Below are positions 1 through 5,801 of a stretch of 11,205 nt of DNA, piece after piece. A program made the position numbers and the translations under genes. Source of the stretch: Rhodospirillaceae bacterium UBA6608 (GTDB lineage Bacteria; Pseudomonadota; Alphaproteobacteria; Rhodospirillales_A; Casp-alpha2); NCBI GenBank assembly GCA_002433335.1, contig DJHY01000299.1, positions 1-11,205 of the forward strand, in the 5' to 3' direction. Every line of letters begins with the position of its first letter. Position 1 is the first letter of the stretch. Below the pieces are notes generated by a model. The model ran no database searches and had not been told where the DNA came from. It worked only from the letters and a program-made list of their open reading frames with translations.

Positions 1-228
1 GAAGGCGGTGCCGGATGACGAGCGGGTCTTGGCCTTGTGCTCGACCCGTGATTCCGGCAGGCCGGGGCGGGGGACGACGGGCGGCGTGCGCGGGGTGGGG
101 ACGATGTCCTGCGGCGGTGGGCGACGGGGCGCTTCCATGATCGGGCCGCGCCGGTCTTCGCCGGTCAACAGGCTGTTCGCCATCAACGCGATCAGCAGCA
201 GTCCCGCGATAATGTCCCAGCGCCGCAT
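1..228 (-). CDS. Membrane-anchored proline-rich protein, possibly trypsin-like serine protease (N-terminal part)
   Basis: Partial gene running off the left edge; 76 codons are visible from the ATG at 228. Residues 1-22 form one hydrophobic segment after MRRWD, so this is a signal anchor or uncleaved signal peptide. Residues 26-60 are Pro/Arg-rich and look like a flexible linker. The last visible residues are SSSGTAF, which resembles the first strand of trypsin-like (S1C/DegP-type) domains, where a G-(S/T)-G/A-F motif precedes the catalytic His region. The protease reading is an inference, since no catalytic residue is in the window. GGAGG at 236-240 sits 7 nt before the ATG and supports the start. 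The gene lies 15 nt after the DUF350 gene on the same strand, so the two are probably one transcript. The linker and signal anchor are clear; the enzymatic domain is a guess. Confidence 0.6.
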   Translation of the reverse strand, partial: MRRWDIIAGLLLIALMANSLLTGEDRRGPIMEAPRRPPPQDIVPTPRTPPVVPRPGLPESRVEHKAKTRSSSGTAF

Positions 229-243
229 GGCCTGGCCTCCGGA

Positions 244-657
244 TCAACCGACCACGGCGGCGGCGTTGATCGCGGCGACGCTCAATTTAACCGAGGCCAG
301 GAAGGTCGCCGCGCCGATTTCCCCGTTTTCAATCCGCTGGGGCAGGCCGCGCAACAGCAGATCGACCAGGCGATAGGCCAGCAGCTGAAGAAACAGGGTC
401 ACGCCGCCCCAGATCACGATGTCCCAGACATTGACGCTTGTCGCCATGCAGAACGCCAAGGGAATGGCCAAGCCCAACAGAGCAGCGGCCAAGGAAACCG
501 CGACCGCCTGATTGCCGTCCTGGATCAGTTTGATGTCGTCATAAGGCGTGATCCGCACATAGATCATCATCGCGATACCGAGCATGACGAAGGTCACGGA
601 CGAATGCAGCATGAGAACGGGAAACCCGCTCAGAAAACTTTCGAACACGGCATTCAT
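244..657 (-). CDS. DUF350 family inner-membrane protein
   Basis: A 137-residue, strongly hydrophobic protein with four predicted membrane helices at about 13-33, 51-72, 76-101 and 114-136. The length, the two repeated helix pairs, the polar loop after helix 1 (YDDIKLIQDGN, about 39-49) and the Leu-rich third helix followed by Arg (LLLRGLPQRIENGE) all match DUF350 (YjfL-type) proteins. Members are found with secreted or membrane partners, but their biochemical role is not known. A strong ribosome binding site, GGGGAGGA, lies just before the ATG at 657. A second gene, membrane-anchored and possibly a protease, follows 15 nt downstream on the same strand. The 140-bp gap upstream is shared with a divergent gene pair, so the promoter must lie there. 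I am confident of the family and make no claim about function. Confidence 0.8.
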   Translation of the reverse strand: MNAVFESFLSGFPVLMLHSSVTFVMLGIAMMIYVRITPYDDIKLIQDGNQAVAVSLAAALLGLAIPLAFCMATSVNVWDIVIWGGVTLFLQLLAYRLVDLLLRGLPQRIENGEIGAATFLASVKLSVAAINAAAVVG

Positions 658-798
658 GATCGGTCCTCCCCTTTGCCCCTCATGACGACTGGCGCAAAGC
701 CTAATCGAAGAAGGGGGGAATTGCGATACCGGCGGCTAGTCGTTGACTCGGCAGGAAGGGGGTTTTAGCGTCCACCCGAATTCGAAAGGGTTTATTGC
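658..798. promoter_or_regulatory. Divergent intergenic region with promoters for DUF350 and DUF2946-like genes
   Basis: A 141-bp gap between two divergently transcribed operons, so it must drive both. On the plus strand a TTGACT hexamer at 743-748 is a possible -35 box, but no good -10 hexamer follows at standard spacing; the TTTAGC region near 764-769 is the best available and is weak. On the minus side only the ribosome binding site of the DUF350 gene is clear. I found no convincing operator palindrome for a copper-responsive regulator. Confidence 0.35.
784..790 (+). promoter_or_regulatory. Ribosome binding site deciding a TTG start
   Basis: GAAAGGG ends 8 nt before the TTG at 799. The reading frame is open back to a TAG at 766-768 but has no ATG or GTG in that stretch, so this site argues for TTG as the start of the Cys-rich protein. 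Confidence 0.5.
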
Positions 799-1233
799 TT
801 GACCGCCAGCGTTCTCAACATTCTGCCGCGTTTCCGCCGCCGCGCCACCGGTGCGGTGTTGTTGGCCGCGCTATGGGTGAAGATCGCGGTCGTCGCCATT
901 GCCTTGGCGCAGCCGGTACAGGCCGCCGAGCCCGCGGCAAGCGCGGCTGAGCAGGACCTGCTGGCCGCGCTGCGCGTCGTCTGTACGCCGGGTGGGGCGA
1001 AGGTCCTTCCCTCGGGTGACGAGGGACAGGCCCCGGCCCACGCCGCCGACACGATGGATTGCGCCCGTTGCTGCTGTACGGCGGCGATGGCTGTGCCGGG
1101 CGTTTGCGGGGCCTGCCTGACTACCCCGGTCGCCTTCCGCGCCGAGATATCGACACCTCAATTCCTGATCGCCGCACAGCATGCGCAAACCCCCGGCAAG
1201 CCCCGCGCGCCGCCGGTTCTGGGCGTCTCCTGA
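799..1233 (+). CDS. Small exported Cys-rich protein, DUF2946-like
   Basis: A 144-residue protein starting at TTG, supported by GAAAGGG 8 nt upstream. A basic N-terminus (RFRRR, 11-15) is followed by a hydrophobic stretch (19-38) ending in a likely signal peptidase site near VQA-AE (42/43). The mature part has a CTPGG motif (C62) and then a Cys cluster: C88, C91-C92-C93, C103 and C106. It ends with a Pro/Ala-rich tail containing RAPP. A signal peptide, one early Cys next to Gly-Gly, a later C-x2-C block and an ARAPP-like end are the layout of DUF2946 proteins, which often sit beside copper-handling genes. A PCuAC copper chaperone follows 65 bp downstream on the same strand. A role in periplasmic metal, probably copper, binding is inferred from the cysteines and that neighbour. 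The codon use matches its surroundings, and long antisense frames over it look like shadows. Confidence 0.6.
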   Translation: MTASVLNILPRFRRRATGAVLLAALWVKIAVVAIALAQPVQAAEPAASAAEQDLLAALRVVCTPGGAKVLPSGDEGQAPAHAADTMDCARCCCTAAMAVPGVCGACLTTPVAFRAEISTPQFLIAAQHAQTPGKPRAPPVLGVS

Positions 1234-1256
1234 CTGTACCCGCGTTTGCTTATGTC

Positions 1257-1277
1257 GCGGCCCGTGATCCGGGCCGC
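1257..1277 (+). other. GC-rich hairpin in the leader of the copper chaperone gene
   Basis: GCGGCCCG (1257-1264) and CGGGCCGC (1270-1277) form a perfect 8-bp stem with a 5-nt loop. It lies between the two copper-linked genes and ends 7 nt before the AAGGAT ribosome binding site of the second. There is no T-run after it, so an intrinsic terminator is unlikely; an mRNA-stabilising or processing structure is possible. Confidence 0.4.
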
Positions 1278-1298
1278 ACCGATCAAGGATCACCGATC

Positions 1299-1847
1299 AT
1301 GAAGACCACGTTCAAAACCGCCTACTTGGGGGGCTGCCTGGGCACCGCCCTGTTTGCCGCCGCTTTCGCCACCCCCGCCTTGGCACAATCGCACGATATG
1401 AAGGGCCATGAAGGCATGAATCACGGCGCGATGGCGCACCAGGGCGTTACCGTTACCGGCGCCTGGGCCCGCCCGACCATCGCCAAGCTGCGGATTTCCG
1501 CCGCCTATTTCACCGCCATGGGGGACAAGGAAGACAAGCTGGTCGCCGCCCATACGGACATCGCCGGGCGGACCGAATTGCATGAACACGTGATGCAGGG
1601 CGACGTCGCCAAGATGCGGCCCGTCGCCGCCGTGCCCATGGCCCCCGGAAAGCCGGCGGTGTTTCAGCCGGGCGGTTATCACGTGATGATCATGGACCTG
1701 AAGCAGCCGTTGAAAGAGGGCGATACCTTCCCCCTGACCCTGACCTTTGAAAAGGCGGGCGATGTCACGGTGACGGTCGAGGTCATGAAAAAACCGATGA
1801 GCCATGGCGCGCACGGCGGCATGGATCACGGCACGATGCACAAGTAA
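1299..1847 (+). CDS. Periplasmic PCuAC-family copper(I) chaperone
   Basis: A 182-residue protein. Residues 1-29 are a signal peptide with cleavage after ALA. The core (about 49-160) is a PCuAC domain, a cupredoxin-like fold that carries Cu(I) in the periplasm and helps load the CuA or CuB centre of cytochrome c oxidase in known members. The full motif H-X10-M-X21-H-X-M is present as H95, M106, H128 and M130, with the usual PGGYHVM context. Two His/Met-rich extensions flank the core, at 31-47 (five His, three or four Met) and at about 163-182, both likely extra copper sites. The ATG at 1299 is chosen because AAGGAT lies 8 nt upstream and the signal peptide begins there; the longer open frame upstream is unrelated sequence. 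The gene follows the Cys-rich protein by 65 bp and probably shares its transcript. No cytochrome oxidase gene is in the window. Confidence 0.93.
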   Translation: MKTTFKTAYLGGCLGTALFAAAFATPALAQSHDMKGHEGMNHGAMAHQGVTVTGAWARPTIAKLRISAAYFTAMGDKEDKLVAAHTDIAGRTELHEHVMQGDVAKMRPVAAVPMAPGKPAVFQPGGYHVMIMDLKQPLKEGDTFPLTLTFEKAGDVTVTVEVMKKPMSHGAHGGMDHGTMHK

Positions 1848-1862
1848 TCACGATGGCTCGGC

Positions 1863-1885
1863 GCCCCGGCTGCTTTGGCCGGGGC
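1863..1885 (+). terminator. Terminator-like hairpin between convergent genes
   Basis: GCCCCGGC (1863-1870) pairs with GCCGGGGC (1878-1885), giving a perfect 8-bp stem with a 7-nt loop. It lies in the 54-bp gap between the ends of the copper chaperone gene and tyrA, so it could stop transcription from either side. There is only a short T-containing tract after it, so termination may be inefficient. Confidence 0.55.
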
Positions 1886-1901
1886 ATCGCGCTTTCAGCG
1901 A

Positions 1902-2801
1902 TCAGGCCTGCTTGGCGTCGATCACACCCCGGCGCACGGCGCGGGTGCGGGTGAAGACCTCTTCCAGGCCATCGCCGTCGCCGCGCCGGATCATGCGCTG
2001 CATGGCCGACAGGTCTTCCGAAAACCGGCCCAGGATTTCCAGAACCGCGTCGCGGTTGGTCAGGAAAATGTCACGCCACATCACCGGGTCCGAGGCTGCG
2101 ATGCGGGTGAAATCGCGAAAGCCCGTGGCCGAAAATTCGATCACTTCCTTTTGCAGGTCCGTCGACAACTGCGTCGCCGTATCGACGATCGTATAGGCGA
2201 TCAGGTGCGGCAGGTGCGAGGTGATGGCCAGAACCTGGTCGTGATGGGCGGCTTCCATGACTTCGATCTTCGAGCCGGTGCGCTGCCAGAATTCCCGGAC
2301 CTTGGCGACGGCGGCCGGGTCGGTGTCTTCTTCGGGCGTCAGCAGCAACCAGCGGCCTTCGAACAATTCCGGGAACCCGGATTCCGGCCCCGAATGCTCG
2401 GTCCCCGCCAGGGGATGGCCGGGCACGAAATGCACGCCCGCCGGAAGATGCGGTTTGACCGCCGCGATCGCGGGCAGTTTGACCGAACCGACGTCGGTGA
2501 CGATCGCCCCCTGCTTCAGGGCCGGGGCGATGGCCTTGGCGACGGCTTCATAAGCACCCATGGGGGTACAGATGAAAACGATGTCCGCGTCCTTCACGGC
2601 TTCCGCCGGGTCGGTGGTGACTTCGTCGGCCAAGCCCAGGCGCATGACGGTGTCCAGGGTTTCTTGTTTGCGCGCGGCGACTGCGACCTTGCCCGCCAGG
2701 CCGTCGCGACGGACGATCCGCGCCAGGGACGAGCCGATCAAGCCGATCCCGATAAACGCGATCCGGTCGAACATCGGGCCGGTTTTGTCCGGGGTGCTCA
2801 T
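1902..2801 (-). CDS. tyrA: Prephenate (or arogenate) dehydrogenase, TyrA family
   Basis: A 299-residue enzyme that oxidatively decarboxylates prephenate to 4-hydroxyphenylpyruvate, or arogenate to tyrosine, in the cytoplasm. The N-terminal Rossmann domain shows G18-x-G20-xx-G23 (IGIGLIGSS), then CTP (78-80) and DVGSVK (103-108). The catalytic His is in PGHPLAGTEHSG (H129), and the helical C-terminal domain has SHLPHL (H196, H199). The length fits a single-domain TyrA; there is no fused chorismate mutase or ACT domain. The start at 2801 overlaps the aminotransferase stop (ATGA), with GGGAG about 7 nt upstream; M10 is a less likely alternative. It is the last gene of a three-gene aromatic operon. 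Whether it prefers prephenate or arogenate, and NAD or NADP, cannot be settled by reading. Confidence 0.93.
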   Translation of the reverse strand: MSTPDKTGPMFDRIAFIGIGLIGSSLARIVRRDGLAGKVAVAARKQETLDTVMRLGLADEVTTDPAEAVKDADIVFICTPMGAYEAVAKAIAPALKQGAIVTDVGSVKLPAIAAVKPHLPAGVHFVPGHPLAGTEHSGPESGFPELFEGRWLLLTPEEDTDPAAVAKVREFWQRTGSKIEVMEAAHHDQVLAITSHLPHLIAYTIVDTATQLSTDLQKEVIEFSATGFRDFTRIAASDPVMWRDIFLTNRDAVLEILGRFSEDLSAMQRMIRRGDGDGLEEVFTRTRAVRRGVIDAKQA

Positions 2802-3895
2802 GCGTCGGCTCCCATGAATTCGCGCAGGCTGGCGATCACCAGCTCCATCTCGTCGGCCTTGCCGATGGTGATGCGTAGGCAATCGGGCAGGCCGTAGCTG
2901 GCAACCCGGCGCACGATCACGCCCTTGGATTTCAGATGCGCGTCGGCGGCTTCGGCCTGGGCCACATCGGCGAACCGGGCCAGTACGAAATTGCCGACGC
3001 TGTTTGCCGGCACGAACAGGCCGATTTGACGCAGGGCGTCCTGCGTCCGCTTCAGCCATTCGTCGTTGTGGGCGCGGCTCTTCTCGGTGAAAGCCGTGTC
3101 GTTGAACGCCGCCAGCCCAGCGGCCTGAGCCGGAACCGAGACGTTGAACGGCCCGCGGATGCGGTTCAGGACCGCCGCCATTTTCTCGGGCATGTAGCCC
3201 CAGCCCAGGCGTGCGCCGCCCAGGCCGTACATTTTGGAGAACGTGCGGGTCATCACCACGTTGTCGGCGGAGCGGGCCATGTCCATGCCGTCGGTATAGC
3301 CGGGGATGCCGACCACGTATTCGGCATAGGCGCCGTCGATCACCAGGATCACGTCGTCGCGCAGACCGTCGCGCAGACGCTGCATTTCGTCCGCCGTCAG
3401 GTAGGTGCCGGTCGGGTTGTTCGGATTGGCGACGAACAACAGGCGCGTTTTGTCGGTCACCGCCGCCAATAGGTTGTCGACGTCGGCCTTCAGATCGGTT
3501 TCCGGTGCCGTGACCGGCGTGCCGCCGGCGGCCATGGCGGAAATGCCGTACATCAGGAAGCCGTGTTCGGAATACAGAACCTCGTCGCCCGGGCCGACAT
3601 AGGCCTGGCACAACAGGTTGATGACCTCGTCCGACCCGGCACCCAGGACGATGCGGGATGCTTCCAGCCCGTAGCGCCCGGCGATGGCGGCGCGCAGTTC
3701 CGGCGCATGCCCGTCGGGGTAGCGGTGGATGTTCGACGCGGCATCGACCATTGCCTGGACGGCGGCGGGGCTGGGGCCGAAAGCGCCTTCGTTGGAAGAC
3801 AGCTTGATGACCTTCGCGGCGCCCTCGATCTTGCTTTCACCGCCCTTGTAGGGGGCGATGTTCATGATGCCGGGTTGCGGTTCGGGCGTGGTCAT
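2798..3895 (-). CDS. hisC: HisC-type PLP aminotransferase (histidinol-phosphate / aromatic)
   Basis: A 365-residue class I/II (fold type I) aminotransferase. It shows the SSNEGAFGPSP substrate loop (33-43), the cofactor segment GAGSDE (85-90), NPNNPTG (157-163), D187-x2-Y190, the Schiff-base lysine K221 in TFSKMYGLGGARLGW with R229, and a C-terminal CLRITIG motif holding the substrate-carboxylate Arg. This pattern is HisC, which converts imidazole-acetol phosphate and L-glutamate to histidinol phosphate. Related enzymes also transaminate phenylpyruvate, hydroxyphenylpyruvate or prephenate. The position between a chorismate mutase and tyrA, with ATGA overlaps on both sides, suggests that the aromatic reaction is at least one of its roles. 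No histidine biosynthesis genes are in the window, so a dual function is plausible but inferred. Confidence 0.9.
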   Translation of the reverse strand: MTTPEPQPGIMNIAPYKGGESKIEGAAKVIKLSSNEGAFGPSPAAVQAMVDAASNIHRYPDGHAPELRAAIAGRYGLEASRIVLGAGSDEVINLLCQAYVGPGDEVLYSEHGFLMYGISAMAAGGTPVTAPETDLKADVDNLLAAVTDKTRLLFVANPNNPTGTYLTADEMQRLRDGLRDDVILVIDGAYAEYVVGIPGYTDGMDMARSADNVVMTRTFSKMYGLGGARLGWGYMPEKMAAVLNRIRGPFNVSVPAQAAGLAAFNDTAFTEKSRAHNDEWLKRTQDALRQIGLFVPANSVGNFVLARFADVAQAEAADAHLKSKGVIVRRVASYGLPDCLRITIGKADEMELVIASLREFMGADA

Positions 3896-4785
3896 TTCCG
3901 CGCACCTTCCGGGTCCAGTTCCTGCGGGCCAAGCGGCGTTGCGCAGGAACCCAGGTGAATGACGCGGCTGACTCGTCCGGGAACGGCGTCCAGCAAGGCG
4001 TCCATGTGGTTCTTTTCCGGGTCGACGAAGCCGAACACCTCGACGAAGTGGGTCCAGGCGGCGGGGCGCGTCGGCTCGTGCCAGACCTGATTGAACACGG
4101 GCGAAAAGCCCAGGTCATTCAGGGCCTTGCCGATGGCGCGGAAGGGAATGTCTTCTTCGCATTCGACCGCCAGATAGGTGCGGTCGCGGCCCGTGGCTTC
4201 GGGTTTGACCTTGGGGCAGATGACCAGGGCTTCCAGGCCCTGGGCTTCGAACCCGTTGCCCGGGCCGGCGAACGGCAGGCGGGCGATGACGCGGGGCGCG
4301 TCCTCGGACGTGGAAACCAGATTGCGCCACCAAGGGTCGGCTTGGTCGTTGCGCGGCAGGGGCAGGATGCCCAGGGTGTATTCCTGGCGCTGCACGGCCT
4401 CGATCACCCTGGCGCTGGTCGTGAACCGGCGCATCGGCGTGAAGCTGCCGTATTGATCGCGGGCGATGTCCCAAAACCCGGTCTGGTTCTCGGGCACCAG
4501 GACGGCCACGGAAAACGGGCCTTCGAAGCTGAGGGTCGCGACGATCAGTTCGCGCCAGATGCGCGTCAGTTCGCGGCGGGGGAAGTGGCCTTTATGGTTT
4601 TCCATCAGGCGATAGACGATTTCCGCCTCGCGCGCCGGGCGAATTTTGACGGACTCGCCTTTCTTGATCTCGCGCACGTTCTCAACGATCTGCGTGCGTT
4701 GCATGATCAGCTCGTGAAGCTGCGTGTCGATGTCGTCAATCTGTTGACGCAGGTCTGCGAGCGTGGGTTTGCTGGTCTTCGCCAT
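3892..4785 (-). CDS. AroQ chorismate mutase fused to degenerate prephenate dehydratase-like and ACT-like domains
   Basis: A 297-residue protein. Residues 5-90 form an AroQ chorismate mutase (chorismate to prephenate): LRQQIDDID (12-20), QRTQIVENVREIKK (29-42) and R52-E53 in IRPARE place R13, R30, K41 and R52/E53 where E. coli mutase has its active-site residues. Residues about 91-195 follow the layout of prephenate dehydratase, with a start strand at 92-98 and GILPLPRND (139-147) where dehydratases have GVxPxENS, but the catalytic Thr-Arg-Phe motif is not visible. Residues 203-290 look like an ACT domain, the usual phenylalanine sensor. The protein resembles PheA with a dead middle, so it probably supplies prephenate to TyrA and may be feedback-regulated. 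It overlaps the aminotransferase gene by ATGA. The mutase assignment is firm; the other two domains rest on pattern similarity. Confidence 0.8.
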   Translation of the reverse strand: MAKTSKPTLADLRQQIDDIDTQLHELIMQRTQIVENVREIKKGESVKIRPAREAEIVYRLMENHKGHFPRRELTRIWRELIVATLSFEGPFSVAVLVPENQTGFWDIARDQYGSFTPMRRFTTSARVIEAVQRQEYTLGILPLPRNDQADPWWRNLVSTSEDAPRVIARLPFAGPGNGFEAQGLEALVICPKVKPEATGRDRTYLAVECEEDIPFRAIGKALNDLGFSPVFNQVWHEPTRPAAWTHFVEVFGFVDPEKNHMDALLDAVPGRVSRVIHLGSCATPLGPQELDPEGARK

Positions 4786-4860
4786 GGTCGGGCCGTTCCG
4801 TGGTATGCCGTAATTCGATGATGGTCGTCATGGTTGCCGGGCCGGAGCCGGGGACGCGTA

Positions 4861-4889
4861 GTGATACTGGGATGCAGCCCGGAAATCAA
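4861..4889 (-). promoter_or_regulatory. Predicted promoter of the aromatic operon
   Basis: Read on the minus strand, TTGATT (4889-4884) is followed by 17 nt and TATCAC (4866-4861), giving 5/6 and 4/6 matches to the sigma-70 boxes at ideal spacing. Transcription would begin near 4854 and leave a leader of about 70 nt before the chorismate mutase ATG at 4785. The leader shows no run of aromatic codons, so I see no classical attenuation peptide. Confidence 0.5.
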
Positions 4890-4910
4890 AGCCAAATCAG
4901 GGGTAAATCA
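4883..4910. repeat. Three AAATCA direct repeats at 11-bp intervals
   Basis: AAATCA occurs at 4883-4888, 4894-4899 and 4905-4910, exactly 11 bp apart, so the copies lie on one face of the helix. The first overlaps the predicted -35 box of the aromatic operon and the other two extend upstream of it. This is the geometry expected for a regulator that binds in tandem beside RNA polymerase. The block ends 4 bp before the stop of the methyltransferase-like gene. The regulator is unknown. Confidence 0.55.
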
Positions 4911-4914
4911 GGTC

Positions 4915-5673
4915 CTAGGGCTTTCCTTGGCGGGTCGTCAGCCCGCTGCGCCCGGCGGCGCCGTGCCCCTGGGGCAGGGAAATATAGGATCGCCGCCGTT
5001 CCTGGGCCGCGGGCGTGGCGGCGTAAATCTGTTTGACGGCCTCCATCATCACGACCCCGGCGAAGGACCCCCACATCACGCCGCCGGCCCGTTCCCAGGC
5101 CGGGGCAGAGCGCACCAGCAGGGCCGTGCGGAACGGCGGCATGTAGAGCGCCCGTTCGGTCGTCAGCGGGGTGAACATCGATTCTCGCAGCAAATGAGAC
5201 AACTGGCGCGGAGAAAACGGCCGACCAAAGCCGAACGGCGTGCGTTCGAACCGGGCCCAAAGGCCCGAACGGTTGGGCACGATCACCATCAGGCGCCCTG
5301 AATCGGACAGCACGCGCCAGACCTCGCGCATCAGGGGGCCGATCTGTTCGGCGCATTCCAAGGCGTGGACGATCACGATCCGGTCCATGGATAGATCGGG
5401 AAAGGGTAGTTCCAACTCATCCACCAGGGTCGCTTGGCCGCCGCCCTGGGCCGGCCAACGCAAGACACCTTGGCGGGCGGGCATGGCGGCGATTACCCGG
5501 TCGGCTTCTTCGCGGAAGCCATCCAAATAGGGGGCGGCGTACCCCAGGCCCAAAATCCGCTGTCCTTTGGTGTCGGGCCACATGGCGCGGATCTTGCGCC
5601 GGATCATGCGTCTGGCCGCCTGGCCCAGGGGCGAGGCGTAGAAATCCCTCAAGTCGACGACATCGATCCACAT
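4915..5673 (-). CDS. Class I SAM-dependent methyltransferase-like protein
   Basis: About 252 residues from the ATG at 5673 (MWIDVVDLRDFY). An in-frame ATG 12 nt upstream at 5685 would add four residues. The fold is a Rossmann-type methyltransferase. Motif I appears as RILGLGYAAPYLDGF, a weaker form of the LDxGxGxG loop, followed by an acidic stretch (VDELELPFPD), then MDRIVIVHALE and the strand LSDSGRLMVIVPNRSG typical of this superfamily (type 11). A basic, helical tail near the C-terminus (AAQERRRSYISLP) follows. Similar stand-alone methyltransferases lie beside gloB in other alphaproteobacteria, from memory, but no gloB is visible here. The substrate is unknown. Neither ATG has a ribosome binding site; a promoter at 5681-5707 would start transcription at about 5673, which favours the shorter, leaderless form. 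Confidence 0.75.
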   Translation of the reverse strand: MWIDVVDLRDFYASPLGQAARRMIRRKIRAMWPDTKGQRILGLGYAAPYLDGFREEADRVIAAMPARQGVLRWPAQGGGQATLVDELELPFPDLSMDRIVIVHALECAEQIGPLMREVWRVLSDSGRLMVIVPNRSGLWARFERTPFGFGRPFSPRQLSHLLRESMFTPLTTERALYMPPFRTALLVRSAPAWERAGGVMWGSFAGVVMMEAVKQIYAATPAAQERRRSYISLPQGHGAAGRSGLTTRQGKP

Positions 5674-5680
5674 GGTCCGC

Positions 5681-5707
5681 AGCATAGTCGAATTCGCGCC
5701 TTGTCAA
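5681..5707 (-). promoter_or_regulatory. Predicted promoter for the methyltransferase-like gene, likely leaderless
   Basis: On the minus strand a perfect -35 box TTGACA (5707-5702) is followed after 15 nt by TATGCT (5686-5681). The spacer is 2 nt shorter than ideal. Transcription would begin about 7 nt later, at or next to the ATG at 5673, giving an mRNA with no leader. The ATG at 5685 lies inside the -10 box and could not be translated from this promoter. Confidence 0.4.
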
Positions 5708-5750
5708 AACGCCGTGAGTCGATGTTCCAGGCGTGGCGTCGTCCGTAGAC

Positions 5751-5782
5751 GGGTGTTAAGGTCGCGGCAAATTTCAACACCC
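5751..5782. repeat. Inverted repeat in the GST gene leader
   Basis: GGGTGTT (5751-5757) and AACACCC (5776-5782) are a perfect 7-bp inverted repeat separated by 18 nt. It lies 19 nt before the GST start and directly before its ribosome binding site. It could be an operator or a leader hairpin; the long spacer makes it only suggestive. Confidence 0.3.
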
Positions 5783-5801
5783 ATCCGGGAGACATCCACC
5801 G

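Noticed and set aside
654..683. Nine-codon minus-strand mini-frame ending over the DUF350 start
   Set aside because: It contains no regulatory codon run and mostly consists of the purine-rich ribosome binding site, so it is likely fortuitous.
1059..1298. Upstream extension of the copper chaperone reading frame
   Set aside because: It overlaps the Cys-rich gene in another frame. The ATG at 1299 has a ribosome binding site and begins a normal signal peptide.
1266..1298. Four GATC sites in 33 bp before the copper chaperone gene
   Set aside because: GATC is a common 4-mer in GC-balanced palindromic contexts and the known alphaproteobacterial regulatory methylation site is GANTC, so this is probably chance.
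1875..2897. Long plus-strand open frame of 340 codons opposite tyrA
   Set aside because: It lies antisense to a clear prephenate dehydrogenase, reads as a low-complexity Arg/Gly/Asp-rich sequence with no family features, and is expected from high GC in the third codon position.
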